From Verrucomicrobiota bacterium (GTDB taxonomy: Bacteria; Verrucomicrobiota; Verrucomicrobiia; Limisphaerales; UBA9464): DNA of 53,339 bases. Under the pieces are notes generated by a model that was given only the letters and a program-made list of their open reading frames with translations, did no database searches and was not told the DNA's origin. A program made the translations under genes and the position numbers. Shown piece after piece: positions 36,181 through 44,475 of the stretch. The DNA is taken from positions 1 to 53,339 of the forward strand of contig CANIZL010000041.1 in the NCBI GenBank assembly GCA_947471985.1, given 5' to 3'. Each line of letters starts with the position of its first letter. The first letter of the stretch is position 1.

Positions 36181-38664
36181 ATGTTGAGTCACGAAACAGC
36201 GTTGCCGCGGGCCGCCCGGGTCGTGGTCGTGGGCGGCGGAATTGTCGGATGCAGCATCGCCTATCATCTGACTTTGCTCGGGTGGCAGGATGTCGTGGTC
36301 CTCGAACAGAACCAACTCGCGGGCGGCACCACCTGGCATGCCGCGGGTTTGATTGGGCGTCTGCGGACGACCAACTCCATGACCAAGATCAACAAGTACA
36401 GTGCGGAACTGTACGCCCGATTGGAACAGGAGACCGGACATCCCGTGGGCTGGCAGCAGGTGGGCAGCCTGATCGTGGGCCGCTCCGCGGAACGGATGGT
36501 GCAATTGCATCGTACGGCGGCCATGGCGGAGTGGTTTGGCGTCGAGGTGCAGATCATCAGTCCCGAGGCGGCGCAGTCCAAATGGCCGCTCCTGCGGGTT
36601 GATGATGTTCAGGGTGCGGCGTGGCTGCCGCACGACGGCAAATTGATCCCGCAGGAGGTGACCCGGGCTCTGGCCATCGGGGCCCAGAAGCGGGGCGCCC
36701 GGATTTTTGAGCTGGTGCAGACGCTGGAAGTGTTGCACCGGGACGGACGGGCGACCGGTGTACGGGCACGCCGCCGCGGCGACGACGCGCCACCCGTTGA
36801 GATCGAGGCCGATTACGTCGTGCTGGCCGGGGGCATGTGGACGCGGGAGCTGGGACTGCGCTGCGGCGTGACGATTCCGCTATATCCCGTCGAACATCAT
36901 TATGTCGTGACCGAACCGATCCCCGGTGCCTTCGATGCGTTGCCGGTGGGGCGGGACCCGGACCTCTGCATCTATTTCCGGGGCGAAGGCGACGGGGTCA
37001 TGCTGGGGGCATTCCAGGCGCATTCGAAACCCTGGAACGTGGGACGCATCCCCGATCCGTTTTCGTTTCAATTGCTGGATCCGGACTGGGAAAAACTCCG
37101 CGAACCCCTGGCCAACGGAAAACATCGAATTCCGGCCCTCGAATCGGCGCGATTTGCCCGGTTCGTCAACGGCCCGGAGAGTTTTACGCCCGACAATAAT
37201 TTCATCCTCGGCGAAGCGCCCGAATTGAAGCGTCTCTTCGTGGCGGCCGGCTTTAATTCGGTGGGGATTGCCAGTGCGGGCGGTGCCGGGAGGTATCTCG
37301 CAGAATGGATGCAGGAAGGTCAGCCCAGCATTGATTTATGGACGGTGGATATCCGGCGGTTTGGTCCCTGGGCCAACAACCGCTCCTTTCTCCAGGATCG
37401 CTCCGCGGAGGTGCTGGGGCTGCACTATCAAATGGCCTGGCCCAATCGGGAACTGGAAACGGGCCGCGGGCTGCGGCAAACGGCGTTGCATGAGCGTCTG
37501 GCGTCGGCGGGTGCCTGTTTTGGCGTCAAGAATGGCTGGGAACGGCCCAATTGGTTTGCCCGCTCCGAGCCTGGCTTTGCGGCCGTTCCGCGGGCGGAAT
37601 ATGGCTTCGGCCGGCAGAACTGGTTTGCCAACCACGCCGCGGAACATCGGGCGGCGCGCGAACGGGTGGCGCTCTTCGACCAAAGCGGCTTCGCCAAACT
37701 TCAGCTCAAGGGCCGGGATGCCGTCACGGTGTTGCAACGTCTCTGTGGCAATAATGTCGACGTACCCGTCGGCCGGACCGTCTACACCGGGATGTTCAAT
37801 GAACGCGGTGGATTTGAGAGCGACCTGACCGTCGTCCGGCAAGCCTTGGATCAATTCCTGATGATCACCGGCACGGCCCAGCCGGTGCGGGACGCCGATT
37901 GGATTCGCACCCACATTCATCGGGGCGAACACGCGGAACTGGTGGATGTAACCTCCGGCACGGGTGTGCTGGGACTGATGGGACCGCTGGCCCGACGGCT
38001 GCTTTCCGCCTGCTCGGATGCCGATCTCACCAACGAAGCGTTCCCCTTCGGTACGGCGCGCGCGATTTCCGTGGGGCCGGCGACGGTGCTGGCGATTCGT
38101 CTGACGTATGTCGGTGAATTGGGTTGGGAACTGCATGTACCGATGGAGCAGATGACGCGGGTCTATGACACGCTGCAGGCCCAGGGAGGGGAATTCGGCC
38201 TCACCCATGCCGGCCATTACGCCATCAATTCGCTGCGCCTGGAAAAGGGCTATCGAGCCTGGGGTGCGGAATTGTCGCCCGACGATTCGCCGTGGGAGGC
38301 CGGGTTGGGGTTCGCGGTGGATGGCCGCAAGGAATTCCTGGGCCGGGCGGCGCTCCAGCGACTTCAGGCCGCGGGCTTGAAGCGGCGGTTGGGCATTTTC
38401 GTTCTGGAGGATCCGGAGCCCGTGCTCTGGGGTAGTGAACTGATTTATCGCGAGGGCCAGCCAGTTGGCTACACCACTTCGGGCTCCTACGGTCACACGG
38501 TGGGTGGCGGGATTGGCATGGGGTACATCAATCATGCGGGCGGTGTAACCCCGGAATTCCTGAAGGCGGGTCGATATGAGGTGGGGGTGAATGGCCGGCG
38601 CGTTCCCGCCCGACTTCATCTGCGGGCACCCTACGATCCGGACCGCGTTCGCATTTTGACATGA
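36181..38664 (+). CDS. dimethylglycine/sarcosine dehydrogenase-like FAD protein with GcvT domains
   Basis: An 827-residue flavoprotein. N-terminal Rossmann motif VVVGGGIVGCSIA (14-27) and TTWHAAGL with H53, the covalent FAD site of dimethylglycine dehydrogenases. A DAO domain runs to about 400. It is joined to a GcvT (T-protein)-like folate-binding half (about 440-820) with KLQLKGRDAVTVLQRL, GLMGPLARRLL, YVGELGWELHVP and the C-terminal GcvT barrel. It is expected to oxidatively demethylate an N-methyl amine such as dimethylglycine and pass the one-carbon unit to folate. Its last four bases overlap the next start (ATGA), which couples the two proteins in translation. No partner genes for sarcosine breakdown are nearby. 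Confidence 0.9.
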   Translation: MLSHETALPRAARVVVVGGGIVGCSIAYHLTLLGWQDVVVLEQNQLAGGTTWHAAGLIGRLRTTNSMTKINKYSAELYARLEQETGHPVGWQQVGSLIVGRSAERMVQLHRTAAMAEWFGVEVQIISPEAAQSKWPLLRVDDVQGAAWLPHDGKLIPQEVTRALAIGAQKRGARIFELVQTLEVLHRDGRATGVRARRRGDDAPPVEIEADYVVLAGGMWTRELGLRCGVTIPLYPVEHHYVVTEPIPGAFDALPVGRDPDLCIYFRGEGDGVMLGAFQAHSKPWNVGRIPDPFSFQLLDPDWEKLREPLANGKHRIPALESARFARFVNGPESFTPDNNFILGEAPELKRLFVAAGFNSVGIASAGGAGRYLAEWMQEGQPSIDLWTVDIRRFGPWANNRSFLQDRSAEVLGLHYQMAWPNRELETGRGLRQTALHERLASAGACFGVKNGWERPNWFARSEPGFAAVPRAEYGFGRQNWFANHAAEHRAARERVALFDQSGFAKLQLKGRDAVTVLQRLCGNNVDVPVGRTVYTGMFNERGGFESDLTVVRQALDQFLMITGTAQPVRDADWIRTHIHRGEHAELVDVTSGTGVLGLMGPLARRLLSACSDADLTNEAFPFGTARAISVGPATVLAIRLTYVGELGWELHVPMEQMTRVYDTLQAQGGEFGLTHAGHYAINSLRLEKGYRAWGAELSPDDSPWEAGLGFAVDGRKEFLGRAALQRLQAAGLKRRLGIFVLEDPEPVLWGSELIYREGQPVGYTTSGSYGHTVGGGIGMGYINHAGGVTPEFLKAGRYEVGVNGRRVPARLHLRAPYDPDRVRILT

Positions 38665-40109
38665 CGCCACGTTCCGACGGAGGGCACACCGCTTTCTTTG
38701 CGGCCGCGCAGCGTGTGACGCTGATCCCGCGGCCCGTTCGGCACGGATGGATGATGTTGCTGATCTGTTTGGCGGGTTGTCTCACGGCTCGCTCCCGGCC
38801 GGCGGCGGTGCGACCGATTCCCGAGTTCCTCCGGCGGACGTTTGCGCTGGCTCCCTTTTATCAGAAGCACCTGCTGGTCGGCGGCCTGCCGGTGGTGGGC
38901 TCGGCCAAGGTGTCCGATGACGCGCTGCGCGAGGCGGCGTGGCTGGTGGAACATCTGATGGCGGCGCGCCCCGACGTGCTCCACGCCATGGCATCCAATC
39001 ACACGCGATTGGCCGTGATGGCCTGGAATGAATACACCACCGACATTCCCGAGCATGCCGGATTGACGCCCAAAGTGTACTGGGATCGCCGTGCGCGCGG
39101 GCTGGGGGCGACGCCGGATGCGCCGGCGGTGAGTTACGCGGAGGAGAATCTGCTGGCCTTTCCGGGGGATCCTTACCCGACCGAAAACATCGGCATCCAT
39201 GAGTTCGCCCATGCCATCCACGAAATGGGATTGAGTACCGTGGATCCAACCTTCGATAGGCGTCTGCAGTCGGCCCATCAAAGTGCGACCAACCGAGGAT
39301 TGTGGCGGGGTACCTACGCGGCCTCCAATCGGCACGAGTATTGGGCCGAGGCGTCGCAGAGCTGGTTCGATGACAATCGGGAAAACGACGCGTTGCACAA
39401 CCAGGTGAATACCCGCCGGGAGCTCGTGAAGTACGATCCCGGAGTGGCGGCGCTGTGCCGGGAGGTTTTCGGGGAGGGCGCCTGGCGGTATCATCGCCCG
39501 CTGCTGCGACCGTCGGCGGAACGACGGCATCTGACGGACCTGCCGGGCGGGAAATTACCGACGTTTCGTTGGCGTCCCGAACCCGTTCCCGAACACCCGC
39601 GGGTTCTGCTCCAGACGGCCCTCGGGGACGTCGAGGTGGAACTGGAAGCGACGCGTGCGCCCGTAACGGTGAGCAATTTTCTCTACTACGTGCACGCTGG
39701 GCTCTACGCGGACGGTCGATTTTTTCGGGCGGTCCGCGCAGATAATCAGCCAACGAATGCCGTACGCATTCAAGTGCTCCAGGCGGAAGCGAATCCGGCC
39801 CGGACCAATGAATTTCTTCCGGCCATTGCCCTGGAGCGGACCCGTGACACGGGCGTGCGCCATCAATTGGGCACGCTGTCCATGGCCCGTTCCGATCCCG
39901 ATACGGCGCAGGACAGTTTCTTTTTCTGTCTGGCGGATGAGCCGGAATTGGATTTTGGCGGACGACGCAACCCGGACGGTCAGGGATTTGCCGCCTTCGG
40001 TCGGGTGGTGAAGGGGTTGGAGGTGGTACGGAAGATCCATCAGCAGCCTTTTACCAATCAGCTCCTGGTGCCGCCGATCCAGCTGCAGCGGGCCATCCGA
40101 TTGAACTAG
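38661..40109 (+). CDS. metalloprotease-like / cyclophilin PPIase fusion lipoprotein
   Basis: A 482-residue lipoprotein with lipobox LAGC (Cys40) after an unusually long basic leader. Residues about 60-300 look like a zinc protease: H180-EFA-H184 is a HExxH site and RHEYWAEA about 48 residues later has the pattern of the second zinc-ligand segment in lethal-factor-like (ATLF/M34) enzymes. Residues about 310-480 are a cyclophilin-type peptidyl-prolyl isomerase (QTALGDVEVELE, SNFLYYVHAGLYADGRFFRAV, FGRVVKGLEVV). The two activities in one envelope protein are unusual. Its start overlaps the stop of the FAD protein gene (ATGA, 38661-38664), so the two are co-translated. Substrate: probably a protein in the periplasm. 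Confidence 0.85.
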   Translation: MTPRSDGGHTAFFAAAQRVTLIPRPVRHGWMMLLICLAGCLTARSRPAAVRPIPEFLRRTFALAPFYQKHLLVGGLPVVGSAKVSDDALREAAWLVEHLMAARPDVLHAMASNHTRLAVMAWNEYTTDIPEHAGLTPKVYWDRRARGLGATPDAPAVSYAEENLLAFPGDPYPTENIGIHEFAHAIHEMGLSTVDPTFDRRLQSAHQSATNRGLWRGTYAASNRHEYWAEASQSWFDDNRENDALHNQVNTRRELVKYDPGVAALCREVFGEGAWRYHRPLLRPSAERRHLTDLPGGKLPTFRWRPEPVPEHPRVLLQTALGDVEVELEATRAPVTVSNFLYYVHAGLYADGRFFRAVRADNQPTNAVRIQVLQAEANPARTNEFLPAIALERTRDTGVRHQLGTLSMARSDPDTAQDSFFFCLADEPELDFGGRRNPDGQGFAAFGRVVKGLEVVRKIHQQPFTNQLLVPPIQLQRAIRLN

Positions 40110-40145
40110 CCATCGTCGGCCGGGGCCGGGCGGACGGCGACGGAT

Positions 40146-41072
40146 TCAAATTCGCTGAACGGCCACCACCACGTTGTCGGCCAGCTGGAATCGTCCGAGG
40201 GCGCGCTCGAGCAGGCTGTAGATCCAACGGAGCGGCTTCAAGCGGGCGTCCTGTTTCCAGGCATTCGTGCGTGCGAGCAGTTGCGCCCGTTGGGTGTCCG
40301 GGACGAGCGCCCCATGTCCTCGGAAATCCCGGGCGATCACCAGCGGATTAAAGTGGGTGGAATGAATCCCCACCGTGCGGAAATGACCGGACCGGGTCAG
40401 CACGGCTTCCAGGGTTTCGCGGGTGAAGTAATTGACGTGCTGCGGCAGGATGTAGCGGTAGCGACCGCCCAGGAGACGCACGGCGAGGGAGCGATAATTG
40501 GGGGTCAGAGCGAGGAAGATCCCCCCGGGACGCAGGAGCCGCGACGCCTCCTGCACAAAGGCCTGGGGATTGGGCAGATGTTCCATCACGGCCCAGAAGG
40601 TGAGGACATCAAACGGCGGCTCGGCGGCCAGTTCCGCCAGCGATCCGCGGTGGATTTGGAGTCCCAGACTTTCGGCGTGATCGACCGCCGCTCCGGCGAT
40701 GTCGTTGCCCACCGGAGTGTAGGCCGCGCCGTAGCGCTGCCGGAGTTGGTGAAGAAAACCGCCGGTGCCGCACCCGACATCCAGGATCCGCCCGCCGGCA
40801 CAGTACCGGCGCAGCAGGCGCACTTCGCGTTCGTAACGAACCGGCGCGTGATCGCTGCGCAGTTTGTCGGGCGAAAGGTAGAATTGCGCGCCGTCGCCCT
40901 CGTAGTAGTCGCCCGTGCGGAATTCCGGCAGCAGCGGATTTTGAAAGACCATTCTGCACCCGATGCAGCGGGTCAGCGTCATCGCTCCCTTGGTTAGGAC
41001 CGGCGACGAATCCGTCGAATCGCAGACCGGGCACGCCCGAGGGGTTAAGGCGGTGGCGGACGGGTGGGGCAT
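40146..41072 (-). CDS. class I SAM-dependent methyltransferase with zinc-ribbon N-terminus
   Basis: A 308-residue protein. Residues 14-40 have a CPVC...CIGC zinc-ribbon motif. The methyltransferase core follows with ILDVGCGTGGFLHQL (motif I), DVLTFWAVMEHLPNP (the 'E' and acidic motifs) and LLRPGGIFLALTPN (motif IV/post-I). This Zn-binding, SAM-binding combination is typical of sugar and polysaccharide methyltransferases, as in O-antigen or S-layer glycan clusters, but no other such genes are close. Convergent with the upstream protease-PPIase gene, 36 bases between the stops. Confidence 0.85.
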   Translation of the reverse strand: MPHPSATALTPRACPVCDSTDSSPVLTKGAMTLTRCIGCRMVFQNPLLPEFRTGDYYEGDGAQFYLSPDKLRSDHAPVRYEREVRLLRRYCAGGRILDVGCGTGGFLHQLRQRYGAAYTPVGNDIAGAAVDHAESLGLQIHRGSLAELAAEPPFDVLTFWAVMEHLPNPQAFVQEASRLLRPGGIFLALTPNYRSLAVRLLGGRYRYILPQHVNYFTRETLEAVLTRSGHFRTVGIHSTHFNPLVIARDFRGHGALVPDTQRAQLLARTNAWKQDARLKPLRWIYSLLERALGRFQLADNVVVAVQRI

Positions 41073-41105
41073 GCAGAGGTGGCGTCGTGGATGGGTTTCC
41101 TGGAT

Positions 41106-41948
41106 TCAGTGAGGAGCCGTGGCCAGCCAGCGTTGCCGTACGGACTCTGCCAGCAGCACTGCGGCAGCGCTGCCCACATTGAGGGAGTCCACCCCGGATT
41201 GCATGGGGATGGAGACGCTGGCGGCGCAGGCCGCGATCACTTCCGGGCGGAGCCCGGGGCCTTCGGCGCCGATGACCACGGCGACGTCCCGAACGAAGCT
41301 GGTTTCCCAGAGCGTGGGTGCGCTGGGACGGGGGACGGCTGCCAGACAGGGAATTCCGTTCGCCTGCAGCTGCAGGATCGTGTCGAGGAGGTTGGTGCTG
41401 CGAAAATAGGGGAGCCGGAAGATATTGCCCATGGAGGCGCGCACCGAACGGCGCAGGTAGGGATGGGCACTGTTTTCGCCGCTGACGAAGGTGTCGACGC
41501 CAAGGGCGATCGCATTGCGAATCAGGGTGCCGACATTTTCGGCGTTGGTCAGTCCGTCCGCCACCAGCAGGAGCCGATGCTGGCCGCGGTCCGGCCGGTT
41601 CGGAGGATTCAACAATTCCGCTTCGGAAATCGAGGGAGGGATCCGGCCCAGAGCCATGACGCCCTGATACATTTTGTAGCCCGTAATCATTTCCAGAATC
41701 CGCTGGTCGACCACCAGCAGAGTCAGCGGAGAGGTGCGGGACGCGATAAGCGCTTCGAATTCCGGCCGCCAGCGGGGTGAGACGACAATGGCGGTGACCT
41801 CGTGGGGGGAGGCGAGAAAGCGTCGGACGACCTTGGGATCCTCCGCGATGAAAATTTCATGGCCCGCGTCGTCGTCCTGGGCCTTCATGTTGCGGAAGGG
41901 AATCAGGCGGGGATCCTCCAGTTCCGTAATCATTTCGACAGCGTGCAT
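41106..41948 (-). CDS. TrmH/SpoU-family RNA 2'-O-methyltransferase
   Basis: A 280-residue protein of the knotted SPOUT fold. The SAM-binding motifs are all visible: LLVADGLTNAENVGTLIRNA (motif 1, with the Asn and Arg), VVIGAEGPGLRPEV (motif 2) and IPMQSGVDSLNVGSAAAVLL (motif 3). It has the small N-terminal substrate domain of the rRNA-methylase subgroup. It methylates a ribose 2'-OH in rRNA or tRNA; which nucleotide is not readable. It lies 33 bases downstream of the methyltransferase gene's start region and is divergent from the LuxR-type gene. Confidence 0.93.
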   Translation of the reverse strand: MHAVEMITELEDPRLIPFRNMKAQDDDAGHEIFIAEDPKVVRRFLASPHEVTAIVVSPRWRPEFEALIASRTSPLTLLVVDQRILEMITGYKMYQGVMALGRIPPSISEAELLNPPNRPDRGQHRLLLVADGLTNAENVGTLIRNAIALGVDTFVSGENSAHPYLRRSVRASMGNIFRLPYFRSTNLLDTILQLQANGIPCLAAVPRPSAPTLWETSFVRDVAVVIGAEGPGLRPEVIAACAASVSIPMQSGVDSLNVGSAAAVLLAESVRQRWLATAPH

Positions 41949-42109
41949 TGATCACCGCAAGTAACCTCAAGGGCGACGGTAAAACAATCCTGCTTCCAAG
42001 GTTCTCGACTCGGCCGGAATGCGTCGGAAGTTGCCGGACCTTGCGTGCGTCAGCGTCGATTTTGGTGGTGGATGGTGTGCTTTGAAACCTCGGGTTGGTT
42101 TGGGATGAA

Positions 42110-42454
42110 ATGTCGGCGTCGGAAACGGGCAAATGGGATCGCGACCCGGTCGCCCAACCCCTTTATCCTGCCGGGGATGGAAGTGCGCTAATTGGGCGGA
42201 GGCGGGCGGGCTGTCGTCGTTCGGAGTTGCGTTGCCGTACCGGCGGACCCCGGAAGGCTTGCGCAACCCTGGCAATCACCCGGCGGGAAGCTGAGACCTT
42301 GCGCGGGTGGAGCGCCGGAAAGAGTAACGCGGAGATCGCGCTGATTTTGGAGTCGTTCCGGCGGACGGTGGAAAAACATGTGGAAAACCTGCTCCGCAAA
42401 CTCGGGGTGGAGAACCGAGCTGCCGCGTCGCGCGTGGCCCGAACGCTGCGGTGA
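42110..42454 (+). CDS. LuxR-type helix-turn-helix protein without receiver domain
   Basis: A 114-residue protein. Only its C-terminal half (about 57-114) is recognisable: a GerE/LuxR DNA-binding domain, TRREAETLRGWSAGKSNAEIALILESF followed by TVEKHVENLLRKLGV. The N-terminal 55 residues have no recognisable fold and are rich in Arg and Gly, so the true start may be inside, or it may be a degraded two-component regulator. An in-frame TTG start lies fifteen bases upstream. The next gene, a SIS protein, begins 58 bases on and may be its target. Confidence 0.6.
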   Translation: MSASETGKWDRDPVAQPLYPAGDGSALIGRRRAGCRRSELRCRTGGPRKACATLAITRREAETLRGWSAGKSNAEIALILESFRRTVEKHVENLLRKLGVENRAAASRVARTLR

Positions 42455-42512
42455 CCCCGGCCGCCCCCAGCTGGATCTCGCGGAACCGAAACCCATACGC
42501 TATGTCCTCTCC

Positions 42513-43286
42513 GTGACTGCTGCCTATTTGGAGAAATGTCGTGGCTTGGTGGATCGGGTGGCTGCCCAGGAGGCGGCCATTCGGACCGTCGCCGACCTGT
42601 TCGCCGCGTCGATTCTGGCGGGAAGGATGGTGCACCTTTTTGGCTCCGGCCATTCGCGGATCCTCGTGGAGGAGATGTGGCCCCGGTATGGTTCCTTCCC
42701 TGGTTTCAATCCCATCGTGGAATTGTCGTTATCCTTCCACAATCTCGTGGTGGGGGCCAACGGGCAGCGGCAGGCGATGTTCCTGGAGAATGTACCCGGT
42801 CTGGCGGCGCGAATTCTGCGCAACTTCGACCTCTCGCCACTCGACTCCGCCCTGGTGGTGAGCTCCAGCGGGTGCAACGTGGTGCCCATCGAAATGGCCG
42901 AGGAATTCCGTCGACGCGGCGTGCGGGTGGTGGCGATCGTGTCGCTGGCCCATAGTGCCGCCTCGACGAGTCAGCGCGCGGATGGCCGCAAGCTGACGGA
43001 TTTTGCCGACGTCGTGTTGGATACCGGCGCGCCGATTGGTGACGCGATGGTCACGGTTCCGGGATTGGCGACACCTGTGGCTCCCGGTTCCACGGTGGGC
43101 GGGTGTTTGCTGGTCAATTCGATCAAGGCCGAAGTGGCCGCGCGACTGACCGCAGCCGGTCAACCGCCCACGGTCCTGTCGGCCGGAGTTCTGGTCGGCC
43201 GCGAACGGGCGACCGCGTTGTTTGAAGCCGCCTATGACGAACACGCCCGCCGCCTGGCCCGGCTTTACGAAAACCTTGGTGTATGA
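42513..43286 (+). CDS. SIS-domain protein, UPF0309-like
   Basis: A 257-residue cytoplasmic sugar-phosphate-binding protein of the SIS fold. The motif FGSGHSRILVEEMWPRYG is the phosphate-binding start, VVSSSGCNVVPIEMA the second SIS loop, and VTVPGLATPVAPGSTVGG the third segment. Start is GTG at 42513. A longer frame overlaps the HTH gene with no recognisable residues. Proteins of this kind isomerise or bind sugar phosphates; the sugar is unknown. It lies 58 bases after the LuxR-type gene and 67 before the MetE-like gene, so the three may share a transcript. Confidence 0.85.
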   Translation: MTAAYLEKCRGLVDRVAAQEAAIRTVADLFAASILAGRMVHLFGSGHSRILVEEMWPRYGSFPGFNPIVELSLSFHNLVVGANGQRQAMFLENVPGLAARILRNFDLSPLDSALVVSSSGCNVVPIEMAEEFRRRGVRVVAIVSLAHSAASTSQRADGRKLTDFADVVLDTGAPIGDAMVTVPGLATPVAPGSTVGGCLLVNSIKAEVAARLTAAGQPPTVLSAGVLVGRERATALFEAAYDEHARRLARLYENLGV

Positions 43287-43353
43287 ACCGACAATTTCCG
43301 TCCGCCTCAATTCCCAGCCGTGGCCGTCAGGGCCGCTTTGATTCTTTCCGCCT

Positions 43354-44409
43354 ATGAAATCCTGTCCGCTCCGCACGTCCGTCATTGGCAGCTATCCCTT
43401 CCCGAGTTGGTTGGAATTAAGTGCCGCGCATTTGGATCAGTTTGGCCCCGATGATCTCGCGGAACTGCAACACGATGCCGTCACGGTGGCCGTGGCCGAC
43501 CAGCGGGCCGCCGGGCTCGATGTCATCACCGATGGCGAACAAACCCGGTTGGATTTCAATCTGAGCTTTTACGGATTCATCGAGGGCATCGCGTTGGAGG
43601 CGGCAAGTCCCCGGCGTTTCGGGCCGCCGGCGCATGATCAGCGGGGGAAACACGCGGTGACCGGGGAACTGCGCGCGAGTCGCGGCCTCGGGGCGGTGGC
43701 GGAATTTCAACGACTGCAAAAAGTCGCGGAATCGGTGCCCGGTGCGCCGGATCATCCGGTGACCCTTAAGATGTCGGTGCCTGGGCCGTACACGATGTCC
43801 GGTCGATTGCTGCCCAATGCGGCGCTCGGGTATCCGGATCGATGGGCCCTGACGGAAGCCCTCCTGCCCCTGGTGCGCCGCGAGGTGGAGGCCTTGGTGG
43901 CGGCGGGCTGCCGGGAGATCAGTGTCGATGAACCCAGCATGAGCTGTTACGCCTATCGGGAGGATGTGCGGCGCCTGGTGGATATCTATAATCGGACGAT
44001 CGAATCGGTGATCGGGCGTACCCGGGTGTGCATGCATCTCTGTTTCGGGAATTACAAGGCGCGGGCCGTGGGGCCCCGGCAATTGGCGCCGATGTTTCCG
44101 GGATTTCTGGACCTGAAGTGCGACGAACTGCACGTGGAAATGGCCAGCCGTGAATTCGCGGAATTGGAGCTTATCGCCGAGGTGTCCCGGCGGATGGATG
44201 TGGCGGTGGGGATTGTCGACGTGAAATCGTATTACATCGAAACCCCCGATGAGATTGCCCGCCGGGTGCGTCGCTGCCTGGAATACGCGCCGGCGGATCG
44301 GTTGGTATTCGCGCCGGACTGTGGACTGAGCCAGACCGCACGCTGGGCGGCCCGCAAGAAACTCACGGCGATGTGCGCTGGAGTTCAGCAGGTTCGGCGG
44401 AGCCTCTGA
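43354..44409 (+). CDS. MetE-core-like methyltransferase
   Basis: A 351-residue protein of the cobalamin-independent methionine synthase family (C-terminal barrel only). The zinc-binding set is present: H228-x-C230 (MHLCFGN), E262 (LHVEMASRE) and C323 (APDCGLSQ). It also has VIGSYPFP at the start and KSYYIETPDEIARRV near the end. Full-length MetE has two barrels and about 750 residues; this is the short single-barrel form found in many bacteria and archaea, whose methyl donor need not be folate. It is close to the SIS gene and near, but not next to, the dimethylglycine-dehydrogenase-like gene. Probable role: methyl transfer from an unknown donor to a thiol. Confidence 0.85.
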   Translation: MKSCPLRTSVIGSYPFPSWLELSAAHLDQFGPDDLAELQHDAVTVAVADQRAAGLDVITDGEQTRLDFNLSFYGFIEGIALEAASPRRFGPPAHDQRGKHAVTGELRASRGLGAVAEFQRLQKVAESVPGAPDHPVTLKMSVPGPYTMSGRLLPNAALGYPDRWALTEALLPLVRREVEALVAAGCREISVDEPSMSCYAYREDVRRLVDIYNRTIESVIGRTRVCMHLCFGNYKARAVGPRQLAPMFPGFLDLKCDELHVEMASREFAELELIAEVSRRMDVAVGIVDVKSYYIETPDEIARRVRRCLEYAPADRLVFAPDCGLSQTARWAARKKLTAMCAGVQQVRRSL

Positions 44410-44427
44410 AGCGTTGGATCGAGGGAC

Positions 44428-44460
44428 GCCGCCCGCGGGGATTGCCGGGGCGGCTTGGTT
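44428..44460 (+). terminator. possible terminator between the MetE-like gene and argH
   Basis: GCCGCCC (44428-44434) pairs perfectly with GGGCGGC (44448-44454), loop 13 bases, followed by a mixed TTGGTTT. It lies between two convergent genes; the weak T-run leaves doubt. Confidence 0.35.
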
Positions 44461-44475
44461 TCCGGGCGCGGTGGC

